Shown here one piece after another: positions 1-7,951 of a stretch of DNA of 23,531 bases. Each line of letters begins with the position of its first letter. Within the stretch, counting starts at the first letter, position 1. Source of the stretch: Rhizoclosmatium globosum (taxonomy: Eukaryota > Chytridiomycota > Chytridiomycetes > Chytridiales > Chytriomycetaceae). The notes below the pieces were generated by a model. The model saw only the letters and a list, made by a program, of their open reading frames with translations. It was not told the origin of the DNA and searched no databases. Where the stretch lies: the NCBI GenBank assembly GCA_002104985.1, contig MCGO01000377.1, positions 1 to 23,531 on the forward strand, in the 5' to 3' direction. Both the position numbers and the translations under genes were made by a program.

Positions 1-66
1 CCTACCTCACCCAACCCAAACCCCGAACCTAACCCCAGACCTAACCCTACCTAACCCCGACCCAGA
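1..66. repeat. degenerate telomere-like C-rich tract
   Basis: The first 66 bases are made of irregular units such as CCTAACCCC, CCTAACCCTA and CCCAACCC, the C-rich strand of a TTAGGG-like telomere repeat with many variants. It lies at the left edge with the C-rich strand reading 5'->3', the orientation expected at a left chromosome end. It is too short and too irregular to call an active telomere; a subtelomeric or interstitial degenerate array is equally possible. Confidence 0.5.
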
Positions 67-600
67 TTCACGTTCAAACCCGGCAAACAGTTCCAGCTAT
101 TCCTTCGTCACGATCCAGATCTCCCAATCTCCCAGACTTTTCTAATCGCCGTACATAACTCTGGATGCCACGCCATAAGTTATTCATCTTGTAGTGTCTT
201 GCCCCTGATTGCACTGTTAGTTAACTTAAGATAGATCGATCCACTTACGTGCAGCACCAGTTTCACGACAGTCTTCGTAAACCCCAGCACAAACAACATG
301 GTGAAACAATCCAGCGCGTGATGGAGAGATCCTGTTACGTTCGCAAGCACGGAAGTACGCCAATCCAGACAATGCTGTCGCTAGACAAAAGGAAAACTGT
401 AATTGAAATCGAATTGGAGCGCAATTGATCGAGTTGAAAGCCAACTTAACCTGCCGTCTGCATACTTGGCCAGAAATCGACAGCATATGGTGCATTTCGG
501 CCAACTGGAAGACCTTGGTCGCGTTAACTTGCATGTGGTTTCTTGTAACTTGACCAGTTTTAATACGTTCGATTTCGGCGATTGCCGACTTCAAGAGGAG
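67..600. other. subtelomeric stretch without a supportable gene
   Basis: Open frames of about 66 (+) and 122 (-) codons overlap here, but neither shows a motif, intron signals or a convincing composition. Nothing further is recognised in this stretch. Confidence 0.4.
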
Positions 601-1162
601 TGAAACACATTGATTTGCCCGCCGTTCAGAAGTTAGTGAACCAATATATGAGAGTACCTGCTTACATCAATAGTCTGGGTCCCAAATACATGTCGGATTC
701 TGACGCAGAGGCGTATACTTTCCTGGTTGACAAGACTTTCAATTATCCCATTGAATTCGGGGAGTTACGAGACCCTTGGATTGGCATTCAACGGTGGCCG
801 CCTCTGTCACATGTTTAGGAACGAGGACGGCTCGAGAACTGATCTGGACATGGAATGTTAAACCAGGTTTTCATAACTATCGTGAAGCTTACTTCTTTTC
901 GAAAGAAGGCCATTTATACGTGCGGCAGTCTCGTTGAGTTAGAAATAGAAACTGTTCCTTCTCATTTCGTTTCAATCTGTCCAATGCTGTCATATTGGCA
1001 ACTTCGGCGTCTGACAACATTGATGCAACCTTTTTTGTGCGCAAGAGTGTGTTGAATAAGGCCAACATTGTTTGAAAAATCCTGCATTCTTTACTGGATG
1101 TGGTGCTGGAAGTCGTCGAGAAGCGTTCAGCGTTCAAGTTCCAGCTATCAACATTCAGCTGA
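601..1162 (+). pseudogene. frameshifted coding relic, unknown protein
   Basis: Protein-like text runs on the + strand but hops between frames. About 601-780 reads as KHIDLPAVQKLVNQYMRVPA and onward to a segment ending FGELRD. About 778-840 continues in another frame through NGGRLCHMFRNEDGSRTDLD. About 850-925 reads WNVKPGFHNYREAYFFSKEG. About 975-1162 reads LSNAVILATSASDNIDATFF to a stop at 1160-1162. The pieces have normal amino-acid composition and join with one-base shifts, so this is either a decayed gene or one damaged by sequence errors. I do not recognise the family. Weak antisense frames overlap the right part, so the strand is not certain. Confidence 0.3.
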
Positions 1163-1757
1163 GTATTGCAGAAATATGGACTTACTGGGCAGTGAAAACC
1201 AAGACTAAGCAATACCATAAAATCGAACCAATCTTTCCGTCCCGCTTCAGGTCATTCAAGTGATGATGGAAGTTCTCAATACCAGCGCGACCGTCTATAA
1301 TTGCGATTTCCGCTGCAAAGATGCTTAGAAGTGCATAAGATTTATGTGTCGGTAAACAAACCAACTACAGTCAGAATCGCGTCCAAGAGATTCTCTTCGT
1401 TTGCAAGGGTAGACTCAATGAATTTGTCCCGTAGCAAGGACTGCGATGGAAGCTTAGTAGTATCGATGAACGGTGAATGTGACTTGGCGTTGCTATTTTG
1501 TTTAAACGTCAGACAAGTCGAACATAACAACTTGAACCTACATCTTCATCAAATCAATAAGATACGTTACGGCTCCCGTGGCTGCGTGCTTTGAAACGTT
1601 GCGCATTCGACTCTCCTCATGCGATCCTGATTTCGAGATTCGGTCGTGAAAGTTTGAACCGAAAAAGCTTACGTCTCACAAGCAGCTCCAGTGTGTTGAA
1701 AAGAAACTTCAGTCGATAAGGGTAAAAGAATGTTGTCCAATTTATATCCCAACATAC
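1163..1757. other. no supportable gene
   Basis: Overlapping short frames on both strands (for example 1301-1594 + and 1182-1530 -) give no recognisable motif and contradict each other. The antisense frames could be indel-broken continuation of the small ORF at 1758-1979, but I cannot show it. Confidence 0.3.
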
Positions 1758-1979
1758 TCAGTACGGTATATCGCCTTGAAAAACAAGTTCCATACCTTCA
1801 TGCTGCTCTGGAGTCAAACTCGCCATACCAATTTCATCATGAGCCATCCAGGAAACACTTGCGGCTGGAGTTGTAGTTCTACTCGAGGCCGCCAGATCGT
1901 TTTTCCCCGATTCACTCTTGACCATTCCTTCCAACTGCCCGCGACGGACGGCAAGCTTGATTTCAGCTTCAGCCTTCAT
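1758..1979 (-). CDS. small hypothetical protein, 73 aa
   Basis: An ATG-started frame reads leftward from 1979 to a stop at 1758-1760. The protein begins MKAEAEIKLAVRRGQLEGMV and is charged and helix-like at its N-terminus, then Ser/Thr-rich, ending in GDIPY. No family is recognised. It lies divergent to the transporter starting at 2198, leaving about 218 bp for a shared promoter. It may be an exon of a longer gene continuing leftward, since no good donor was found but the frames below it look partly coding. Existence as a gene is uncertain. Confidence 0.3.
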   Translation of the reverse strand: MKAEAEIKLAVRRGQLEGMVKSESGKNDLAASSRTTTPAASVSWMAHDEIGMASLTPEQHEGMELVFQGDIPY

Positions 1980-2197
1980 TTCGTTTATCTTTGCAATACA
2001 CTTTAAACTGACGACTAATGACGTGAATAATTCCTTCTATAGGGTCCGTATTACCGTGTAAGCCTGGCTGTTGGCATCAAGACCACAACCACAAGGACAC
2101 TTTCGCTTTTGGCCATACTGCATCTCTGGGTCGAAAAAGAAAACTGGATTCAGAAGAGCGTATTCGGTTGCCCCCAAAAAGATCTCATTCATCATCA

Positions 2198-3857
2198 ATG
2201 TCTCGTTTCAGCCGACATTCGACATTCACATTCAAGTCTCGCATCAGAATAAATCACGCCTCATATCTGCCTCGACTTGGCTCTCCACTTAACTTGCGAC
2301 TGTTTCACGTTGCAATCCGACACAACTACCCAGGCAACAACTACAGTGGAACAAACTCCACAGCAACGCAATCATCATTGAGTGATGAGGCAAAGTAAGG
2401 ATATAGGTTATGTTGTACTGCCTATTACTAATGTCGGTGACAGGAAACAACAAGAGAAGGAAGGAACGCAAGTCACTCTCGTTGGACTCGGATCGAATGT
2501 GGCTCTGACGATTGGAAAGGGGATCGGTGGAGTGGTCTTTGGTTCCGCATCGCTGATTGCAGATGCAGTCCATTCGCTGTCGGATCTCGTCTCTGATGGC
2601 GTTGCTCTGGCAGCTTATAAACGGGCACGAAGAGAGCGCGATGCTCTCTATCCATATGTAAGTGCTTCGTTTGTATCTGAGGACGGTGTGTTTGACGTTG
2701 GATCAGGGCCACGGGAAGCTGGAACCTCTTGGGAGCTTAACTATCTCAACTCTTCTACTTGCTGCTGGAATTGGAACTGGACTCCATTCTGTGGACGTAC
2801 TACGGGATTTACTCACTTCTATGCCCGATTTTGCAACAGCTGTCTCCCACACACAACAACAGTTGACTCTAGGACTTCATTCTCTGAATGAGCCTAAAAT
2901 AGCTGCTGCGGCTCTTTCACTAGCAGGTCTGAGTATCGCTGTCAAAGAAGCACTATTCCACTGGACGTTACGAATTGGACGAAAGCAAAACTCACAAATC
3001 TTAATCGCCAACGCATACCACCACCGTGCCGATAGCGCCAGTGGTCTTGTTGCTCTTGGTGGTGTTGCTGGAGCATATTTTGGATACGCGTGGATGGATC
3101 CAGTTGGTGGATTGCTCGTTAGTGGATTGATTGTGCAACAATCCATCTCAATGATAAGTCCAGCGTTGCGTGAGCTTCGTGATGGAGCAGATTTGGAAGT
3201 GGTTCAGAAAGTCGAAGACGTTTTGAAACGCGTACAGGCGGAAGACAAGAATATAACTGGATTCCACTCGATTCGTGCACGCAAAATGGGACCAGAGGCT
3301 TTGGTTGATTTGCAAGTGCAGGTTAACCCTCGTATTACAGTTTCTTTGGCTCATCAGGTTCGCTTCTATTCAGTTCCCCCGTGTTTGTTAACATAGTCAT
3401 GCAGATTTCTGAAAACGCTCGCCACGCAATCACAAATCAGGTTCCAGGAATATCAGAAGTCCTGATTCACGTTGACGTTGATGCTCCAGATCATAATGCA
3501 GCACCTCCCACAGCTACATCTGTTCCCACTTCCGACATTGAAGACGACATCATCAAAAAGACATTAAGAGGAATGGAATCCGAAGTTAAGCGCATCTCGC
3601 ATTTACAAGTGCATTACTTGAGCGGCGGTATGGAGATTGATGTTGAGATCGTGCTGAATAATCCAGAAAATCTGAGCTTGAATGAGGCTATTGCAATCGC
3701 TCTGAAGGTTCAGGATAAACTCATGTCTTTCCCTGGAGTAATCAGTGCTGATGTTCATTTGGAAACGAATGAAGATCATTATATTGGTCGCGATGGGAAT
3801 CCTGTGTCGAAGCGGTGGAAGAGGGGGAAGGGTGTGTTGATGCAAGAGCGGACATAG
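2198..3857 (+). CDS. MMT1: mitochondrial metal transporter, cation diffusion facilitator (Mmt1/Mmt2-like)
   Basis: Four exons: 2198-2394, 2444-2657, 2707-3357 and 3405-3857. They join to 1515 nt, a 504-residue protein without frame breaks, close to yeast Mmt1 in length. The three introns are 47-49 bp with GT-AG ends; the first carries a TACTAA branch site. ATG 2198 is chosen because it opens a Ser/Arg/His-rich, acid-poor N-terminus typical of a mitochondrial presequence. CDF features visible: the first metal-site helix (ADAVHSLSDLVSD, HxxxD), the second (NAYHHRADSASG, again HxxxD), hydrophobic helices around them, and a cytosol/matrix-facing C-terminal domain with RARKMG and VDVDA-type strands. 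Family knowledge: Mmt1/2 export iron from the mitochondrial matrix to the cytosol. That role here is inferred from presequence plus motif type; zinc or manganese transport cannot be excluded. An Atm1-like Fe-S exporter lies in the same window. Confidence 0.88.
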
Positions 3858-3940
3858 AACTATTTTTTTCGTCATATAAATAATAGAGACAAACCTTTTT
3901 AAATTTGAAATCGTGTTTGTGCTTTGAAGTCGCGTGATGA

Positions 3941-4623
3941 ATGCGAAGTTGGAAAGCCATCTTCTCTCAAAAAACTTCGTCAGACCACATGCAACCAAAC
4001 CATGTTTCTCTGAGGAACGTTTCAACTCAGTTTGATCAAGCTGCCAAGTTTCATTCTCCAGCCCGTCTTGTTAGAGCTGTCTTTCCCAAACAATCAAGCG
4101 GCGTTGAGAGCCAAGCATCTGCCATCCCACATGTGGCCATCACAACAACAACGGACAAATGCTCCAAAACTCAAGCACCATATTCTCATAATTTTGATGT
4201 CAAAGTTCCTCTGGTCACTTTGGATGAAGCAACTCGACAGTTGAATGAATACTTGGACAAGCGGCTCCAAACACAAACTTGTAATGGAACCACAAAAGAC
4301 AGCTATATCTTCAAACGACCTCGCAATGGCTTCAGATTGCCACCATATGGTAGTCCTCCTTCCTCGCCACACCCGCGGAGGTTCTTTGTTCAAGTTCAAG
4401 AGAATCCTCAACTCGTTTCCCTGCCCTCACCGCCGACTGGAAAATATTTGGATGGGGTCTCTTGATCAATGTCGGAAATTCCGCATTGAGATCAGACGAT
4501 AGTCCGAACTTTCAAAAAGTCTCAACCTTGTCAAGCCAGGTCCATTTTGACAATGAATTAGACCTTCTCTTTACTTCACTGACTCAACCTTCCAGTGGGT
4601 CACCTAAATTGCAACCTCTTTAA
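3941..4623 (+). CDS. hypothetical Ser/Pro-rich protein, one frameshift
   Basis: ATG 3941 opens a frame that closes at 4463-4465, but coding-like text continues at once in another frame from 4456 (LLINVGNSALRSDDSPNFQK) to a TAA at 4621-4623. The switch sits on a run of four G at 4454-4457, so one missing base explains it. The joined protein would be about 225 residues: basic N-terminus, Ser/Thr/Gln-rich middle, a short helix-like piece (TLDEATRQLNEYLDKRLQTQ) and a Pro/Ser-rich stretch (PPYGSPPSSPHPRR). No domain is recognised and it looks largely disordered. It starts only 83 bp after the transporter stop. The downstream PB1 ORF lies in the same frame as its 3' part, so the two could be one gene joined by an unseen intron. 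Confidence 0.5.
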
Positions 4624-4737
4624 TCAGTACTCTTCGTCTCTCTATGCCCCAAGTTTAATTGTTTCTTACTTTCTTAATTTGTTTTGATTCAAAATTGTCT
4701 GGTGGCGCAACCGCTCAATAGAATAATTGGCTGCTGG

Positions 4738-5364
4738 ATGCCCATGCCCAACTCACACTCAACACTGCCGGATGACTGGGAAGGAATAATACGCATCAAC
4801 GTGAAGTTTGCTGGGATGACAGAGGTTTTGATTGTTGAGGACTCTTTCACACGGCTGGATACCTTGGTCCAACAGGTATATCAGATTCATACTCAAAACT
4901 CTGCTTGTTCATTGAATGAGTCTTTTACCAACCTTCTCATCACTTCTACTATCCCTCACCTGCCTCTTTGATAAACAAATCAGATCAAGGAGCTCTTCAA
5001 TATCAGCAATGACACACCTTTATTTCTGTACTATTCTGACTCTAACGGAGAAGCGATTCCACTGGTAAATGACTTGGACTTCCAAAACCTCGCAACACAT
5101 TCACCACACATTACTGTTGAGACACAAACGAAGCGTTCTGAACTTGTGCGGAAATCAAGAAAAGACAAGGATTCTCACGATCCAGCTATTCTGGATGTTG
5201 CGACTGTGAAGATGGAGACGGAGGAAACCTCAGAGAATTCAGAGAAGGATGATAAAATGCCTGGAAGTTATTCAAAAGTTCATTTGGAGGGATATGTATT
5301 CCATTTTGACGTTGTGGAATTGTTGGTATTGGCGTTGGCGGTTGTTTGGATAATGACGTGCTAA
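4738..5364 (+). CDS. PB1-domain protein with C-terminal membrane anchor
   Basis: Two exons, 4738-4875 and 4984-5364, give 172 residues; the 108-bp intron has GT-AG ends and an in-frame stop. ATG 4738 is the first plausible start. Residues about 17-90 fit a PB1 fold: first strand IRINVKFAG with the basic lysine used by type II partners, a helix (TRLDTLVQQIKELFNIS), then an OPCA-like acidic loop YSDSNGEAIPLVNDLDFQ used by type I partners. A charged Lys/Glu-rich linker follows. The last ~20 residues (VVELLVLALAVVWIMTC) form one hydrophobic helix, so the protein is probably tail-anchored with PB1 in the cytosol. PB1 domains pair front to back in scaffolds and autophagy receptors. Fungal CBS-PB1 membrane proteins such as Mug70 are the nearest type I know, but no CBS domains are seen. 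The next gene is a ZZ-UBA protein. Confidence 0.72.
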
Positions 5365-5774
5365 GATTGATGGGCGTCGGTATAGATGTATGCGTGATAC
5401 GTACAACCTGATAGGAATTCGTGAATAGAAAGGTGACACCACTGTGGGAGTTTGCAGCGTCGCAGCGGTGAATCCCAGTATTCGGGATAGGTTGGGCTTG
5501 TGCACTGGAAATGATCGCGTCATCGAGTCAGGGAATTTTTGGGTTTCATCGCCACCGCCGCCGCCTATTTGTAATGTGTTTGACAGGCTGGTGAACCAGA
5601 ATGGAATTTTGGGGATAGACACCGAGAAAAGAGGGGGTCTACAGAGGCTTGTGAGGTCTTCCCTCGCAAAAAGGACAGGGAATTTGTAACAATATCAGTT
5701 TTGGGGGAAAATACCAATTTATGGTTTGGGATTTCGATTTGCGTTCCTGTTGGATGATAGCACGGGGGATGGGG
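5365..5774. other. intergenic, 3' region of PB1 gene and upstream promoter of ZZ-UBA gene
   Basis: Short frames on both strands (for example 5444-5689 + and 5272-5622 -) show no motif; the latter mostly mirrors the PB1 exon. G-rich runs increase toward the TATA box at 5775. Confidence 0.4.
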
Positions 5775-5782
5775 TATAAATA
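5775..5782 (+). promoter_or_regulatory. TATA box of the ZZ-UBA gene
   Basis: A perfect TATAAATA lies between G runs (GGGG before, GGGGGG after). Transcription would be expected roughly 25-35 bp downstream, near the start of the first repeat copy at 5806. It is the clearest core promoter in the window and suggests a strongly expressed or inducible gene. Confidence 0.6.
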
Positions 5783-5805
5783 GGGGGGTTTTCCACTGGG
5801 GAGGT

Positions 5806-5919
5806 ACCTTGTCTGCAACTCTTGGTACTTCTCCAGGTGCGTTTGGTTCTTCTTTTCTTTAGTTTCTTTTTGTTATTCGTTTATTAAACCTTGTCTGCAA
5901 CTCTTGGTACTTTTCCAGG
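5806..5919 (+). repeat. two direct copies of a 32-bp leader segment
   Basis: Copy 1 is 5806-5837 and copy 2 is 5888-5919, offset 82 bp, differing at one base (ACTTCTCC versus ACTTTTCC). Both end in CCAGG. The spacer is pyrimidine-rich. See the putative intron entry. Confidence 0.9.
5837..5918 (+). other. putative 82-bp 5'UTR intron framed by the direct repeats
   Basis: The first copy supplies a donor (CCAG|GTGCGT), the second an acceptor (TTTTCCAG|GAG), with a long polypyrimidine tract between. Length and signals match introns elsewhere in the window. There is no ATG between 5790 and 6140, consistent with an untranslated leader. Confidence 0.45.
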
Positions 5920-6110
5920 AGTGTTAGTAGGCTCTATCTTGTTCTATCTTTGTTGTACCTGTTACACAAGCTTCCTTTCGAGTGTATCGCCACCCACCAA
6001 CTCGTTGCTACCAATTCCTGGTTACATTTTCTAGGGTCAACTTACCTTGGCAACATTGATACGATTGAGAATCTCGGAAACCCGTCAAACAGGACTTGAC
6101 TTGAGGCTAG

Positions 6111-6975
6111 GCTGTATATCTCCACCGCGCCAAGAATACTTTGAAAGAACAGGCCCAAAGTGCCAAAGAACAAGCTCAAGCTGGCGCCCAAGCTGCTGCT
6201 TCTGCCGCTGAAATTCACGCACACACTGCCGCATCCGTTGCAGCTGCCCAAGCACAGGCTGCTGCCTCTTTTGCAGCTTCTCAAGCATCAAAAGCGGCAG
6301 AGGCAGCGGCTGTTGCTGGGTTGAAGGGAGCCAAGGAAGTCGGTGAACATTTAGCAAGTGCTGCCAAGGCTGCCTTTGAAGCAAGCAAACAAGCTGCATC
6401 CTCAGCTGCATCAAGCGCTGCCACTGGCATGTCCAGTGCTGCATTAGCTACAGCTTCAGCCAGCTCTGCAGCCGCATCTGGTGCAAACTGCGGAAGTTGG
6501 TGAACACCTTGTCAATACGTTGAGAGCAGTTGTAGGTACTGTTGGAGGTGTCTTGAAAGCAGTCAGTTCCAGTACTTCATTGAGAGCCCAAGAATCTGCA
6601 GGGTCACCACCAGGCTCAGAACCAAGATGGAAGTACACTACATGTGATGTCTGTGGAAGCAAAGGATTCACGGGACCACGATACAAGTGCAAGACATGCC
6701 GTGATTATGATATTTGTGGTGTGTTTTACTACATGTCTCGTGAGAATGAGTTGGGCGTGAGTCCAGAGAATAGTGGAGGGCATTCATTGTCGCACGAGTT
6801 TACACGTATCGATCATCCAAATGATGGCAACAGAGCCAAGATTGAGCGTCAAGTGAATCAAGTGATGGAGATGGGGCTTCTTGGGTCTCGTGAACGTATT
6901 GAAGAGCTTGTGGTTCACTTTGGAGGTGATCTTGATCGTGTTGTTGAGGTGTTGATGGATGGGGGGTTGGATTGA
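6111..6975 (+). CDS. Ala-rich ZZ zinc-finger / UBA protein (NBR1/p62-like domains), one frameshift
   Basis: The open frame begins after a TAG at 6108-6110. It has no ATG before TTG 6141, so the true start is unresolved: a CTAG acceptor at 6110, a lost base, or a non-AUG start are options. Residues from 6141 to about 6480 are an Ala/Gln/Ser-rich amphipathic helix region (KEQAQSAKEQAQAGAQAA). One extra base near 6481 shifts the frame; 6481-6975 then continues. EVGEHL occurs on both sides of the shift, so it is one protein with an internal repeat. The ZZ finger spans CDVCGSKGFTGPRYKCKTC, then RDYDICGVF and HSLSHEFTRIDHP. It closely resembles the p62/NBR1 type, but the sixth cysteine is Phe. A C-terminal UBA follows (QVMEMGLLGSRERIEELVVH), expected to bind ubiquitin. 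Role inferred: ubiquitin-linked scaffold or selective-autophagy adaptor. The neighbouring upstream gene carries a PB1 domain. Confidence 0.65.
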
Positions 6976-7792
6976 TTCCAGTCTGTATTATCTTTTGACC
7001 TCTGTCTCATGTTATAAGCAAAATATGATGTTTTATTTGTAATTCTCATTTTAGCTTTTCATAGCTTGCTTTTTAGGGGTGGTTCCAAGTGATGAACAAA
7101 TTAAATTTTGATCCTGTCCTGCCATTTTTTCAGTTGCAATCAAAACAATCCCGCCCCAAAAAACAGAACTGAATTCCACTACACTGTTCACCGTATATAG
7201 TGTCAACAAGACTATTTAATGTGTCTACCAAAACCCCTTGATAAGTGGGTAGGCACAATTATGAAAATCACACTTCTTTCTAATTTATATTAAAACACTT
7301 GGTTTGTCAACAAACACGTAACAGGTTAATACCAACTGCAAGCAACCTCCCCGGTTCCATCACTGTGTGGTCTTTCCCTTGCCTCCACATTACATTCTCT
7401 TGATTTAATCAACATATGCTTCCCCAATGGACAGAACACTTCCTTGCATAAAGGCTTGGCGTGTTGACATTTCTGGACATGATGGAATCCTTGTGCACAA
7501 ACTATTTGATGGAAGAAGAATACTTGGGTTTCATCGGCATTGTGTCTGAGTGTTGAATGATGCTCACAAAATAAGTGTCCATTTCATTCCATTTTGCACA
7601 AGTTTCCAAAAACATTGAAGCCCACGTCCTGCTTCAGCCTCCCTCGTATTGGTCCACCAAGGCTTTGTCAGTTACTTGTATTTTGATAAGCTTTCCTCCA
7701 TTTGCTTTAAAATAAATACACCCTCCCCATAATACCACCTCAGTTATGGTCAGTTTGAATCTTGGGCTGACTCCAAGAACCTGTTTTGCCCT
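6976..7792. other. intergenic, no gene seen
   Basis: About 820 bp from the ZZ-UBA stop to the transposon. AT-rich, full of stops in all frames; presumably the 3'UTR of the upstream gene (ATAAGCAAAATATG near 7013) followed by anonymous DNA. No repeat shared with the other transposon flank was noticed. Confidence 0.5.
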
Positions 7793-7794
7793 TA

Positions 7795-7818
7795 CCGTCT
7801 TCACTGAAGATTCCCGGA
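7795..7818 (+). repeat. left terminal inverted repeat
   Basis: Begins CCGTCTTCACTGAAG and ends TTCCCGGA, directly after TA at 7793-7794. It differs from the right end at four positions (5, 8, 15 and 16 of the repeat). Confidence 0.85.
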
Positions 7819-7951
7819 CAAGAAACTAAGAACTATTTCAAAAACATCCGACAAATAAAAGTAAAGAAAGAAGAGAATCTGACTTTTTAAACTGAATTCT
7901 GGACATTTTGTCCTGTACTTTCCCTCCATTTTTCTTCTTGCGACACTTGAC

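Noticed and set aside
226..594. 122-codon minus-strand frame in the subtelomeric stretch
   Set aside because: No motif, overlapped by other frames, and no support from neighbours.
3941..5364. A single CBS-PB1 (Mug70-like) gene
   Set aside because: No CBS domain is visible upstream of PB1, and no splice joins the two ORFs convincingly; annotated as two genes.
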